In this document: in pieces, positions 1-9,664 of the stretch
Layout of the letters: each line of letters starts with the position of its first letter
Numbering within the stretch: the stretch's first letter is position 1
Assembly: GCA_001766655.1 (NCBI GenBank)
Contig: MJCC01000016.1
Location: 243,478-307,477 of the forward strand
Origin: Phytomonas francai
Taxonomy: Eukaryota; Euglenozoa; Kinetoplastea; Trypanosomatida; Trypanosomatidae
Reading direction: 5' to 3'
Length of the DNA stretch: 64,000 bases
Translations under genes and position numbers: made by a program
The notes under the pieces: generated by a model
Database searches by the model: none
Seen by the model: only the letters and a program-made list of their open reading frames with translations
What the model was told of the DNA's origin: nothing

Positions 1-92
1 GCCGCCGCCGCGGGCCGCGCCTTCGCCATCACCGCGCGGCGCGAGCCCGGCGGGAGCTTCTCCAGCACCCGCACAAAGGTCCGAACAAACAT
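1..92 (-). CDS. 5' end of a gene cut by the left edge, possible mitochondrial precursor
   Basis: An ATG at 92-90 opens a frame that stays open for 30 codons to the window edge. The peptide begins MFVRTFVRVLEKLPPGSRRA and carries regularly spaced arginines and no acidic residue apart from one Glu, which resembles a mitochondrial presequence. No ATG lies in this frame further upstream in the spacer, and a pyrimidine-rich stretch in the gene sense (complement of 251-270) followed by AG near 244 gives a plausible spliced-leader acceptor. GC-rich codons here match the GC-rich parts of neighbouring genes. The product cannot be named from so short a piece. Confidence 0.45.
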   Translation of the reverse strand, partial: MFVRTFVRVLEKLPPGSRRAVMAKARPAAA

Positions 93-315
93 AACGCCCA
101 GCAACGTCAAAAAGAAGCTGAGGGGGACCGAAGAAATCAATCGATATCGAACGTTAATACAACTAACACTACGTGTTCCCTTTTTTTTCTTATCGCTTCG
201 CTATGGTTGGTAATAGTAATCGTACCGCCCTTTCCCTCTGGCCTTGATTAAAAAAAGAGGGAGGGGTGGGATCTCGATAATCGTACACTGTATACAATTC
301 TATGGAGGAAAAATA

Positions 316-347
<32 letters not shown>

Positions 348-756
348 GACCCTAGATCAGGCGGGATTAGTGTGTCGCCCCTTGAGTAAAGTTCTGACTA
401 GCCCTCTAATAACCAAATAAAAAAGACATAAAGAACCTACTATCATCTGGAGCATAGCATGACAGCGCTATAGTAAAGCAAAAAAAGATCAAGCCATTTC
501 CCACACCATTTTATCCTTCTGTAAAGGGACCACATGCCGTTTATATATAAATAAATAAATATATATATATATATTGTGTGTGTGTGTATATATGCGTCTA
601 GCAAACGATAAAGACATATTGCTCTCAATTTTTGAAAAGTAAAAAAAAGTAGAAAAGCACTGAATACCTTCGGAAGATATGCAGTAACACTCGATTTTGC
701 ACACACATGCATATCAATAAAATAATGAATTTGAAAGCATGATAAGAAAAATGGCA
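93..756. other. Intergenic spacer with TA and TG microsatellites
   Basis: AT-rich DNA between the gene cut by the left edge and the membrane protein at 757. It holds TA runs near 316-345 and 560-595, the second followed by a short TG run. Short open frames on both strands are low-complexity and show no coding character. Confidence 0.7.
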
Positions 757-1569
757 TTACAAACGGGGAACACTGTATCCTTCGTGAATTCCCATCGCTT
801 TCTTAGACGCCTCCGTGCCTGGTTTGAGCACCCTGCTCACATCCACCTCCCCCCTTATCAGCTGCGTATCTCGCTGGACCCGATTCAGGTGCTTTTCAAT
901 TTTGATGACTCGATGGACTGAGTAAGCAGCGACGCTTAGCATGCAAATGGCGACCAGCCAAGCCCCTGCCCCGAGTAAGGCTACCGCGCTCATAATAAAG
1001 ATAAAATCCAGACGAAACCACATCATCGAGATCCACTGCGTTTTCGACACCTCCACGAGCTCCAGAAACATGATCACCCGCGCCGCGTAAAGCACTGTCG
1101 CTCCGAGTCCTGGGGCTACGAAAAGGTACGAAAACCACGCCGGGAAGGGAAAAAACATCCACGCAAAGGCGGAAGGGAAAAGCAGCGCGATAAAGGTCAA
1201 TACTGGAGCTGCGATCCCGCAAAGAACGACAGTGGCGTGCAGGAGGCTGACAGAACCGCAGAGGCCCCGCACGGCGCTGTCCTCGCCAGGGAGAGCCTCC
1301 CACGAGCCGGAACCACGCGCAGCGGAAAAGGAGAAAACGCCGCTGTCGGTTAGACGATCGCGTTGCTGCTCGACAACCTCAACGGCGCTCGCGGCGAGGG
1401 TGTCAAGCACCTTCACCGGGTCCAAATCCGGCGAGCTCGCCGGCGCGCACTCCTCGAGCTCGGGGTGTTTGTTTTTATGCCCGCTCAACTCGTGAGCGTA
1501 GAGGAAATCAAAGATCAAAAACAACAGGACCTCGACCAACCCCAAAAAGGATGGAAAGCTAAGCGCCAT
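757..1569 (-). CDS. Hypothetical multi-pass membrane protein
   Basis: This 270-residue protein is not recognised. The start is the ATG at 1569-1567; the codon before it is GTG and unlikely to be used in a kinetoplastid. A pyrimidine-rich tract (complement of about 1597-1635) and an AG lie just upstream. Hydrophobic stretches are visible at about residues 5-28, 107-130, 133-160 and 188-215, with a soluble Ala/Glu/Ser-rich loop at about 30-100 and a basic tail after the last segment. This suggests an integral membrane protein with both N-terminal and central anchors. Codons from about 1040 to 1490 are distinctly GC-rich. Confidence 0.7.
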   Translation of the reverse strand: MALSFPSFLGLVEVLLFLIFDFLYAHELSGHKNKHPELEECAPASSPDLDPVKVLDTLAASAVEVVEQQRDRLTDSGVFSFSAARGSGSWEALPGEDSAVRGLCGSVSLLHATVVLCGIAAPVLTFIALLFPSAFAWMFFPFPAWFSYLFVAPGLGATVLYAARVIMFLELVEVSKTQWISMMWFRLDFIFIMSAVALLGAGAWLVAICMLSVAAYSVHRVIKIEKHLNRVQRDTQLIRGEVDVSRVLKPGTEASKKAMGIHEGYSVPRL

Positions 1570-1929
1570 CACACAAAACTCACTGCTTTGAATATGGAAG
1601 GAAAGAAGGGGGGAGGGAAGGACGATAGGAAAAAAACTAATTCACTATGGTATGCGAAATTGCTCTACAAGGCAGGGAAAAGATGAAATTTGAGAGAATT
1701 GTAAATGAATCTCTTTATATATGGATAGTAATTCTGCAATTAGCTTTTCTATCCAAAAATCCAATATTTGTGGTCGAAGCATATGAACAATCGTATCGAC
1801 AAAGAATGAATGAAAGGGTAAAATTTACACCAACACACCAGGTAAAGACCCCTTCCTTGAGGAAATACTGAATCCACTCGGCATCCTGTATAAATATTAT
1901 GTGCTAAAACAACACTCTAAAGGCTCCCT
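1570..1929. other. Spacer with pyrimidine tract for the downstream gene
   Basis: Besides the tract at about 1597-1635 (purine-rich on the plus strand), which probably serves the membrane-protein gene, this stretch is AT-rich and shows no gene. Confidence 0.6.
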
Positions 1930-2262
1930 TTACGAGTTCTTTGATGTATTTTCACCTGCCAGCATGTCATTAGGCTTTAGCATGGATAATTCTCCCTTTT
2001 TTTCGCCATCGATCATCATTTTCGTTGCCGCTTGTCGAAAAGCTCCTTGTGTTGCCAAATCCATGTTAACGTAGGCCTCCGCGATCTCCTCCACGACTTC
2101 TTCGCTATCGCGGATTGGCAGCACTGTCATTTGTTGTGGAATATAATGACTAGCAAGCCCTGGAGGTGAGAAAAAGTATCGAGAGCAGTTGGAAAAGGGC
2201 GATAGTAATGATACTGTGAGTCCATGCGAAAAAGAGCTTTGCAGCGTAAAGAAATTTCGCAT
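1930..2262 (-). CDS. Small hypothetical protein
   Basis: A 110-residue frame with an ATG at 2262. The second half, from residue 45 (MTVLPIRDSEEVVEEIAEAY), is helical, acidic and protein-like. The first 44 residues are rich in Ser, Phe and Leu and could be a targeting sequence or untranslated leader. Upstream, the complement of about 2378-2405 is a pyrimidine tract ending in TTTTAG, a good spliced-leader acceptor, giving a leader of about 115 nt to the first ATG. Because a second pyrimidine-rich patch lies inside the frame, translation might begin at Met45. No family is recognised. Confidence 0.5.
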   Translation of the reverse strand: MRNFFTLQSSFSHGLTVSLLSPFSNCSRYFFSPPGLASHYIPQQMTVLPIRDSEEVVEEIAEAYVNMDLATQGAFRQAATKMMIDGEKKGELSMLKPNDMLAGENTSKNS

Positions 2263-2768
2263 CGATGAAGTCTATCTGAAATGAATAATAGCGCAAAATA
2301 TTTCTTCTCTAGTGGTAAATGCCTGAGGAAGTGTGTTCAGAACTACGTATCAAAACATACGAATAACACTCTTCTAAAAGGAAACGGAAAGGGAAAAAAT
2401 GGAAAATTTTCACAAAGCATAATATAATCAATACGATTCAGAGGCTTAATGCGCAGGCTAATCCATGTTATTTTCCTGCAAGTCTGAGTAGGACTTTTCT
2501 CCTACCTCTCTCGCTCTCCATGTATATTTGGTATGCCTTCTATTTGCTTGATTCAGGTTTCTTGTTTCTATATTGATATCATTTAATATCGAATTTTAGC
2601 AATAAGGATTTTTATCCTTTTCTTCAGCAGATATATATGTATATGAGATTAACCGTTAACAGATAGTAAATTGCCAACATACAAAATGGTCTCTATAAGA
2701 AAAAAAACTCTTTGTATCCTGAAATGCCTAATAATGAATGTCAGCCTATCTTTTCCCCCTCAACCAAA
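2263..2768. other. Spacer with a likely trans-splicing signal
   Basis: AT-rich DNA between the small gene and the kinase. The only recognisable element is the pyrimidine tract in minus-strand sense around 2378-2405 followed by AG. The remainder would be the 3' untranslated region of the kinase mRNA. Confidence 0.55.
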
Positions 2769-5342
2769 TCACTCAGCTACAGCCTCAGACTCGAAATGCA
2801 AGACTACAGGGCTTCTCCCGTTATTATTATTATTAATATTGCCATTTACTGCTGATGAGGAGGGAGTCTCTCCGACTGATGCTGCGCCCGAAAAAGAGCC
2901 CCTCGCTTTTGCACTCCGCCTTCCCGTTCGAAATAGATATGGATGCTGACTAAGCTGAGAAACATCATACCGCTCACTCACATTAAACGCTAGACAATTC
3001 GTTATAAGTTCCCTCGCCTCATCACTGACCTTCGGGCTCTCCGGAAAGCGCAACGTGCGCGCGGATTCGATAATAAGCTTCTCCTGCCAGATCTTCCGCT
3101 GCGATTCACCCTCAGCGAAGGGGCGGCGACCGAAAAGCATTTGATAAAAAATCACCCCCACTGACCAGACGTCGACTTTGTTGCTAATGCGCGGTGTCGA
3201 CGAGGTATCAAAGCACTCCGGCGGAAGATACCAATAGGTGCCCGTCCCCTGCGAGGTGAGCTCAATACTCGGATTATCACTCGGCCCCTCCCGTGTTTCC
3301 GCGATAATTTTCGACAACCCAAAGTCGGTGATCTTCACCTCTAGCACGCCGGGATCCGCTGAATGTAATAAAATATTCGCCGGCTTTAAATCGTAGTGAA
3401 TCACTGGGCTTGGCAACCCCGCCAGGTACCGCAGCGCGGCAACCACCTGCAGTAAGATCAGCCGCGCGTCGGCTTCGCGCAGCTGTTGGTAGCGCTTCAG
3501 ATAGGTGTCCAAATCCATCCCCGCGCTATGCTCCATCACGGAGACAAACGCCGTATCATTTAAGGAGAACACATCGTAAAGCCGTGTAAGATGCGGGTGG
3601 TCCAAGACCTGCATGATCGCCAGCTCCCGCTCTGCCCGGCGGCGGTAATTCAGGCGCGTTGCCATCGGCCAATCGCGGTTGACGTGATGAATCTTGCACG
3701 CCACATAGCGCCCTTCCACCAGATCGAAAGCTCGCCAGACCTCGGAGAAGCCCCCTTTGCCGAGCAAATCCATCAGAATATAGCGATCCCTCTCGCCGAG
3801 CGCCGAGCGACCGACGTACTCGGAGGCGTCCTCGTCGTTAACCCGTCGGATCTCCTTCACAAAGGCTTTTTTCTCCTTCTCAAGTTCTGCCTGGCGCTGG
3901 CGAATTGTGCTGATCTTTGTGGTGAGCGCAGCGTGTTCGGCGCTGCGCAGCTGCAGTTCCTCCTGCGCTTCCATCAGCGTGTAGAAGCCGTCAGAGCCCG
4001 GCGTCGACTCCTCGCGGTCTCTTTCCTGTCGGAGGAGCTGCTTGACGGTGTGGTGGGCGGCTTTCTTGAGCCCCTCCACAGCCTCCCGTCGCCGCGTGAG
4101 CTCCTCAAGCTCGCGAATCAGCCCGCACATCACGGCGCCCTCTACCCACACCTGCCGGGAGCCGCCCTGCCAAGCCACGATATGGCCGAGTTCGAAGTGC
4201 CGTTGATGAAGCCGGCGGTGGGCTTCCTGCCGACCTCGCCCCGCAGCCCCCCGGAGTTCCTCCGCCAGCGCGCGCTGGAGGCGGCCCAGCTTGGCCTCGA
4301 GGGCCTCCTCACGGCGCTCCTCCACGGTGAGGTGGGTGCGCTGCTCCGCGATCTCTGCCGTCGCCCGGGCGAGCCTCTCCCGCAGCTCCTCAACCTCCCC
4401 CTCCCGCCGGGCGATCGCGGCCCGCAACCCCGCCGGGTCCCCAACGACGGCCACCGTCGGCTGCCTCGTCCGACGGACCTCGCCAGGCCCGGGGCCGCCG
4501 CCCACCCCAGCAGAATTCACAGGTGCTGTGGCCATTGTGCCAGGATTCACAGGGGCTGTGGCCATTGTGCCAGGATTCGCAGGTGCTGTGGCCATTGTGC
4601 CAGGATTCACAGGGGCTGTGACCATTGTGCCAGGATTCGCAGGGGCTGTGGCCATTGTGCCAGGATTCGCAGGGGCTGTGGCCATTGTGCCAGGATTCAC
4701 AGGGGCTGTGGCCATTGTGCCAGGATTCACAGGGGCTGTGGCCATTGTGCCAGGATTCGCAGGGGCTGTGGCCATTGTGCCAGGATTCACAGGGNCTGTG
4801 GCCATTGTGCCAGGATTCACAGGGGCTGTGGCCATTGTGCCAGGATTCGCAGGGGCTGTGGCCATTGTGCCAGGATTCACAGGGGCTGTGACCATTGTGC
4901 CAGGATTCACAGGGGCTGTGGCCATTGTGCCGCGATTTCTTTCCCCTCCTACGCTAGGAGGCTTCGGGCTCACGCCTTCGCCCCCCTCCTCCCTGTCGCT
5001 GGGATCCCCTTCGTGGGCACAAAAGCCGCCGCCGCCGCCAAATGGGAAGGAAAGGGAAGAGGGCGGGGGCAGCCGGGAACCGCTTTTGTGACCCGCTTCT
5101 TCGTCCCTTGCGGTGATCAGAACCTTACCTCGCGTAGCATCATCGACGTCAACAAAAGGCGGTATTGATTGTCCATCGTTAAGTGAAAAGGTGACAGAAT
5201 TGGAGCAGATTTCATTCTCAGTTTCATCGTTATTTCTCTCAAGTTCGTTGTCTTCCTGTTGTCTTTTTCGTTTTCTTTCTCTCGGAATTGGAAAGGAGGG
5301 CTCAGAAGGCTCTACTTTAGCGTGGTCACCTGCGTTCTCCAT
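2769..5342 (-). CDS. TLK: Tousled-like serine/threonine protein kinase with decapeptide repeats
   Basis: Tousled-like kinases phosphorylate the histone chaperone Asf1 and act in chromatin assembly in the nucleus. From the ATG at 5342 the protein has 857 residues. It has an acidic/basic N-terminus, a decapeptide array at about 136-275, coiled coil at about 300-500, and a kinase domain at about 520-800. The kinase has the glycine loop (LLGKGGFSEVW), the VACKIH lysine, a HYDLKPANILL catalytic loop and DFG. HYD in place of HRD is usual in this family. The frame extends upstream to an ATG at 5501, but a pyrimidine tract and AG (complement of about 5374-5405) lie inside that extension, so Met54 (MENAGDHAK) is the likelier start. 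The unknown base at 4795 makes one residue uncertain. A short tail after the kinase ends in ESEAVAE. Confidence 0.92.
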   Translation of the reverse strand: MENAGDHAKVEPSEPSFPIPRERKRKRQQEDNELERNNDETENEICSNSVTFSLNDGQSIPPFVDVDDATRGKVLITARDEEAGHKSGSRLPPPSSLSFPFGGGGGFCAHEGDPSDREEGGEGVSPKPPSVGGERNRGTMATAPVNPGTMVTAPVNPGTMATAPANPGTMATAPVNPGTMATXPVNPGTMATAPANPGTMATAPVNPGTMATAPVNPGTMATAPANPGTMATAPANPGTMVTAPVNPGTMATAPANPGTMATAPVNPGTMATAPVNSAGVGGGPGPGEVRRTRQPTVAVVGDPAGLRAAIARREGEVEELRERLARATAEIAEQRTHLTVEERREEALEAKLGRLQRALAEELRGAAGRGRQEAHRRLHQRHFELGHIVAWQGGSRQVWVEGAVMCGLIRELEELTRRREAVEGLKKAAHHTVKQLLRQERDREESTPGSDGFYTLMEAQEELQLRSAEHAALTTKISTIRQRQAELEKEKKAFVKEIRRVNDEDASEYVGRSALGERDRYILMDLLGKGGFSEVWRAFDLVEGRYVACKIHHVNRDWPMATRLNYRRRAERELAIMQVLDHPHLTRLYDVFSLNDTAFVSVMEHSAGMDLDTYLKRYQQLREADARLILLQVVAALRYLAGLPSPVIHYDLKPANILLHSADPGVLEVKITDFGLSKIIAETREGPSDNPSIELTSQGTGTYWYLPPECFDTSSTPRISNKVDVWSVGVIFYQMLFGRRPFAEGESQRKIWQEKLIIESARTLRFPESPKVSDEARELITNCLAFNVSERYDVSQLSQHPYLFRTGRRSAKARGSFSGAASVGETPSSSAVNGNINNNNNGRSPVVLHFESEAVAE
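4518..4937 (-). repeat. In-frame 30-bp minisatellite, 14 units, in the kinase gene
   Basis: Fourteen contiguous 30-nt units encode the decapeptide NPGTMATAPV or variants ending in A or with MVT. The first unit reads NRG. Units differ by only a few bases, which implies recent expansion or homogenisation. The ambiguous base at 4795 lies in the array, as expected where reads from different units or alleles disagree. The encoded segment is Pro/Thr/Ala-rich and probably disordered. Confidence 0.97.
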
Positions 5343-5644
5343 TAATCGATGTGCCCACACTTCTATAACTCTTTCAGGAAGAAGAGAATAAAAAAGAGCC
5401 AAAAGGGAAGCGAATCTAGCTCCCCTCTTATTAATATTTCCTTTGAAAGAAGATATATGAGTAGAAATGGAAAAAGATTGCATAAAATAGAGAAGAATCA
5501 TTGGAATAATAAATATTAATAACGATTATAGTCATAATTAGATGTACAACAAAAGAACGTTAAGATTTCGGAAGAAATTCACAAAGCGAGCAGCAAGACA
5601 TAAGAGCATTTTTCTTCATTTTTTCCATTTTATTACCTGAAAAA
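5343..5644. other. Spacer between the kinase and the HAPSTR1-like gene
   Basis: AT-rich DNA with the kinase's probable trans-splicing signal at its left end. Nothing else is recognisable. Confidence 0.5.
5374..5405 (-). promoter_or_regulatory. Predicted spliced-leader acceptor of the Tousled-like kinase
   Basis: In gene sense a pyrimidine-rich stretch (complement of about 5378-5405) is followed by the first AG near 5374. It lies upstream of the ATG at 5342 and downstream of the ATG at 5501, so it argues for the shorter protein. Confidence 0.5.
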
Positions 5645-6370
5645 CTATTTTCTGTGATAATCTACCGGGCTATGGTGGCGCGCCCGTGCGAGGGGAGGCT
5701 CCAGCTCCCGCAAATGCCTACTATAATTAACAGTAGCGTTTGCATGGAGTCCATGCAATCGCTCGTGATCAATCTCCGAGATATCGTAGGCGTGCGCCTC
5801 TCGAACCTTTAGAATGGCACATTCTCTCGGTGCATCGTCACCTCTGTTAACTTTCACCTCCAAAGCAGCATCTTCTGTCCTCACAGCGGCACATTTTCCG
5901 TTTTCTACGTGGGTGGAGGGGTCAGAAAGAGGTGGTGAAGGTTGAACAGGCGGTACGGTAAGAAGGCAAGGTGTTTCCTCTCCTGTCACACCACGCGCAC
6001 ACGCTACGCGCTCTTTGCGTAATTGTAACGTCTTTCGAATGAATTTCAACAGCTTCTGTGAGGCTACCGTCGAATCTGGAGAAAGAAGCCTCTCTCCACT
6101 ATTTAAAACGGTGTCTAAATCACCTTCGTTGGGATTTCCCGCCCCGACAGCATGCGCAGGGCTCATCGCGGACGAGGTGAGGCAAACATAGCGATAGACA
6201 TAAAGGAGGCCATCGCGGTAGCCATCCCCGTAGGCGTTGTTGGATTCCTGATAAAGCTTCGTCAGGGCAATCGCGGCAGCTGAAAAGCGATCGTGAAGGA
6301 CATTTTTCCTCCTCCTTGATTCACCTGCGCAACTATCACCGTCGCTATCATTTTCGCGTAAAGAGGACAT
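5645..6370 (-). CDS. Hypothetical protein with a HAPSTR1 (C16orf72)-like segment
   Basis: A 241-residue protein starting at the ATG at 6370 (MSSLRENDSDGDS); the frame extends further up but only from a TTG. Residues about 28-62 (RFSAAAIALTKLYQES, then YGDGYRDGLLYVYRY) resemble the conserved core of HAPSTR1/C16orf72, a small nuclear stress-response protein that binds the HUWE1 ubiquitin ligase in animals. In that family, a helix ending in LYKES is followed by a second helix with GYQ. The rest is low-complexity with a Pro-rich middle and a His/Arg-rich C-terminus. The match is from memory of the family and rests on one motif, so the name is tentative; the gene itself is fairly convincing. Confidence 0.55.
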   Translation of the reverse strand: MSSLRENDSDGDSCAGESRRRKNVLHDRFSAAAIALTKLYQESNNAYGDGYRDGLLYVYRYVCLTSSAMSPAHAVGAGNPNEGDLDTVLNSGERLLSPDSTVASQKLLKFIRKTLQLRKERVACARGVTGEETPCLLTVPPVQPSPPLSDPSTHVENGKCAAVRTEDAALEVKVNRGDDAPRECAILKVREAHAYDISEIDHERLHGLHANATVNYSRHLRELEPPLARARHHSPVDYHRK

Positions 6371-7221
6371 TATGCACTTATTCACTTTTCTGCTAATATG
6401 AGAGTTCAATACCAAGCTGTGAAAACAAACTTTTTCCTATATATTTCAGATACACAAAAAAAGGGGGGCAGGGTAGAAGAAGGACTTTCAGATGTACACA
6501 TAAAATATTCATTGGTAACCACGGCGAAGTGAAACTTATTTTGGTTCCTTTTGTTGCTCTCATATTTAAAAAGGTAAGTGAGATGCATTGACCTAAATGG
6601 TGAGCGTGTATTTAAAAAGGCATATCATGCCAAGAGGTTTTGCAACTAATATGAAAATAAATAAGCTAGAGTTTTGCTGATTTTTGTTTAAATAAGTATT
6701 CACAATACCAACAACAAAAAGAAAAAAGAAAATCATTGCTAAAGTAATAAAATAATATGCATGCGCCGTAGAAAGGCTGAGGAGTGACAGTGGATAACTT
6801 AAAAATATCTATTATCAATACCTTTAAAAAAATTATAATAGCTGAAATCCCATCCAACGAGGCAGCTTCGCGCTAGTTGTGATGTTATTAGATAGCTACG
6901 TGGACCTAACTCTTTACATGTTTTGTTATGAGCCGTACCTATGAAGTTGCATTGCTTTATATGCTAATTCTCATAATACAGTATTCAACATGCAGAGATG
7001 AGGTCCTTCCGTCAAATCCACGCACGACGTTTCGAAATATCACAGAATGGGGTGATTACTATATGTAAAGGCACTACGCAGCGCTTCTCATCATTTTCAT
7101 CCTCTTCTTTCTTCTTTTATCCTTTCCCTCTTACTCCACCCAAGCCCCGCAATGACATCTTAGAGTTCGAAATCGCCTCAGCTCGGACTCATAACCCGAC
7201 GTAAATTGCAGTAAGCTCAGC
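6371..7221. other. AT-rich spacer
   Basis: About 850 bp of AT-rich DNA with homopolymer runs. The short open frames on both strands are low-complexity. No RNA gene or repeat recognised. Confidence 0.55.
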
Positions 7222-7569
7222 TCATCCGAAGAAACGCAGACGGAGAGTACGACAGCCGCCTTTTGTGAGAGCCACATCATTGAGAGCAAGCAATAAATAC
7301 TTTCCCGAAAGGGCGGGGCAGGGCAATCTCCTTATTGACAAAGGGGCGTAAAAGAACAGTGCGGAAATCGTGTGTTGTGCAGTTTTGGAACAGGTGACGA
7401 AAGTCATCAGCAACAGTGCCTTAAGAGCGTGGTTGGAGTCTTCCGTAAGGATTCTGAAATTATGTTCCTCTTTATCAACAGTAAGATATCGAATATTGCC
7501 CTCCTCACGGAAGCATTTAAAGCCTTGGACGAGGACCTCAGTTTGAATAGGTTGAAATGGATGCCTCAT
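7222..7569 (-). CDS. Possible small hypothetical protein
   Basis: A 115-residue frame from an ATG at 7569. The first 60 residues (for example FREEGNIRYLTVDKEEHNFR) look protein-like, with alternating charged and hydrophobic residues. The open frame extends about 18 further codons upstream without an ATG and is then closed by TGA. It shares the strand of all other genes. An overlapping plus-strand frame at 7372-7665 (97 residues) cannot be excluded by eye, but it would be the only plus-strand gene. No obvious pyrimidine tract precedes the start. No family recognised. Confidence 0.3.
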   Translation of the reverse strand: MRHPFQPIQTEVLVQGFKCFREEGNIRYLTVDKEEHNFRILTEDSNHALKALLLMTFVTCSKTAQHTISALFFYAPLSIRRLPCPALSGKYLLLALNDVALTKGGCRTLRLRFFG

Positions 7570-8398
7570 AATGCAGCCGTTGTGGAATCCTCGGTTGTAC
7601 TCTATATTGACATCGAAATAGGCTCAACCCCCTTTCTCCCTACGATAGTGATCACCAGCGGATAAACTTAGCGTTACACGTTCACTCATCCCCACCAACT
7701 TCTGAAGGTGACTACACTCGCAGTACAATATACACCTTTGGTTTTATGGATAAAAAAGGTATCTATAGCCTTTATTGAAATAAAATTGATTAGCAAACAA
7801 GGATTTTTTTTAAAAAAGGTAAATAATATCATATTGAATCCCTATTCTGTTTATAGGCTTTGGATATCTTAGTCTTTTTTTTAAAAAAAAAATATACTGA
7901 AATACAACAATATTAGATAAATTATCCTGCTATGAAATTACTTTTTATGCTTAGTCATATTCATTTGGGTATATGTAGCACGTTATCAAACTATAAACAG
8001 ATACCATGCATATATATATTGTATATAGATATATATAGATATATATATTGTATACATAAATATATAGATATATACAATCTAGAAAGTCTTAGCTGCGCAA
8101 ACTTAGCTAAGAGCATCAAATGTAAGACTATAACCCTCAGTTTAATTTTCTCCCTCAATAGAATCTCATTTCTTTTCCACAAAACTCGCTCCACATGCCT
8201 TTCGAATAACCATCCTTATTTTTTTTATGTCGTGCCAGAACCAAAAGACCTTAAGGAAATTTAAAAGCGTAAAACTAAAGATAAACAAAAAATGTATAAA
8301 TGCATTCAAGTAAATCATTGCGAAACTTGAAATATCCTACTTTCTTTTAATAAAAAAAATAAACTTACGCGTGAATCACTTTAAATTTTTCTCTGGAT
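7570..8398. other. AT-rich spacer with TA-rich stretch
   Basis: AT-rich spacer upstream of 7569 and downstream of squalene synthase. It contains homopolymer runs (7866-7890) and a GATATATA-type microsatellite at about 8014-8078. No coding or RNA gene seen. Confidence 0.55.
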
Positions 8399-9664
8399 TC
8401 AACGCAAGGGATGGGAGTTCCTTCCCACGCGAGAGGTCGTCGGGCCCCCAAAAAAGCTTATGATCGTGTCAAGCGTGTGGAGCAAAAACTGGCCACCGAG
8501 ACCGGGATAACGGGTGATGATGCTACGCACGTGCGGCATCGGGAGGTACTGCTGCTTGTACTTTTCAAGCCTGTCGATCGCCTCTAGGAGAATCTCACGA
8601 ATCCGCGGCGTGCTGGCGTCGCCGGCCTCCAGCCTCGTCAAAAAGTCCTCGCAGTACGCGTTGAACATGCACGCGAAGTCGTAGACGCTGTTGCAGTCGA
8701 GCATAATACGGCAGGACTCGGGCCTGGATATCTTCACTTTTCGGACAAAGGTGTTGGCGTTGTGGTAGACTTTGGAGAGCGTGGCGATGGCCATCAGCTG
8801 TGGGATCGCGCAGAAACGGAGTATCGAGGGATCTCGGATGGACACCACGTACTCAATCACGTAGGGCATATGCTGTAGGGCGTCTGCGACCATCGCATCC
8901 AAGCATTCCAGGGCCAAAGCATCGGCTCGGCAGAGATCCTTTATCTCCTCCACGTACTGGCCCCAAGTGGACTTTGGCCAAAACATGCGTGGCGGCTCCT
9001 CACGGATATCCTCGTAGTAATCGCGAATAATATTCGTCTTTTGCAAAAAGAGACCCATGTGGTTCGCATTAGTAAGGTCCTTATCAGAGCATGGGCTCCC
9101 CATGCCATTGCACGCAAAAAGTTGAGTGAGGCCATGCCCTACCAGTCCGGCGACGTAATGGCAATAGAGATCGTAGTCTTCCTGCGTGTTTATCGGACGC
9201 TGCAGGAATTCACACATGCCCTCCGCCATCCGCTCGCACGTGTCCGAGATGACGGACTGATACTCCTTCGAAAGTTTGCGATATTCGCGCACCATGCGGG
9301 GGAATTCCATCAACAACTCACGCTCGCGGCCTTCCCCAACGTCCGACAGGCTCCACTTCGGATCCTCCAGATGGGTGCTGAAGCTTCTTAGCTGCACCAA
9401 CTTCACGTTTATGGGGATGCTCATATCATCCTCAATCGTGTCCAATGCACGCAAGGTAAGGTAGAAAATGCAGATACTATCGCGCAATGAGGGATCAGTG
9501 AGCTGCGCGATCACCATTGCAAAGGAGCGCGAAACCGACTTAAGTATGTCATAGCAAAATAACAAGTCCGTTGCCTCTTTATTGATTTTTAAACAATTGG
9601 TCATCATGTGCAACTTCATGCGCAGCATGGCGACTGTGTTCGAAATTATGCGTGATTTGAGCAT
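8399..9664 (-). CDS. SQS: Squalene synthase (farnesyl-diphosphate farnesyltransferase)
   Basis: Joins two farnesyl diphosphates through presqualene diphosphate to squalene, the first committed step to sterols, at the endoplasmic reticulum membrane. The 421-residue length is usual for the family. Both aspartate-rich Mg-diphosphate motifs are present: DTIEDD at 75-80 and the NIIRDYYED segment at 211-219. The RSFAMVIAQL segment (46-55) and the YCHYVAGLVG segment (167-176) that mark the family are also intact. A hydrophobic stretch near the C-terminus (about 385-410) could be the membrane anchor. A pyrimidine-rich patch and AG (complement of about 9796-9845) lie about 130 nt upstream of the ATG. 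Confidence 0.95.
   Translation of the reverse strand: MLKSRIISNTVAMLRMKLHMMTNCLKINKEATDLLFCYDILKSVSRSFAMVIAQLTDPSLRDSICIFYLTLRALDTIEDDMSIPINVKLVQLRSFSTHLEDPKWSLSDVGEGRERELLMEFPRMVREYRKLSKEYQSVISDTCERMAEGMCEFLQRPINTQEDYDLYCHYVAGLVGHGLTQLFACNGMGSPCSDKDLTNANHMGLFLQKTNIIRDYYEDIREEPPRMFWPKSTWGQYVEEIKDLCRADALALECLDAMVADALQHMPYVIEYVVSIRDPSILRFCAIPQLMAIATLSKVYHNANTFVRKVKISRPESCRIMLDCNSVYDFACMFNAYCEDFLTRLEAGDASTPRIREILLEAIDRLEKYKQQYLPMPHVRSIITRYPGLGGQFLLHTLDTIISFFGGPTTSRVGRNSHPLR

Noticed and set aside
4518..4937. Regular 30-bp repeats that might suggest a CRISPR array
   Set aside because: Units are contiguous with no spacers and keep the kinase reading frame, so this is a coding minisatellite in a eukaryotic gene.
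3591..5168. 525-codon plus-strand frame across the Tousled-like kinase
   Set aside because: It is the antisense shadow of a clear kinase and its repeat array; the Cys/His-rich repeats come from reading the minisatellite backwards.
7372..7665. 97-codon plus-strand frame
   Set aside because: It would be the only plus-strand gene and overlaps a minus-strand frame of equal quality; no family is recognised for either.
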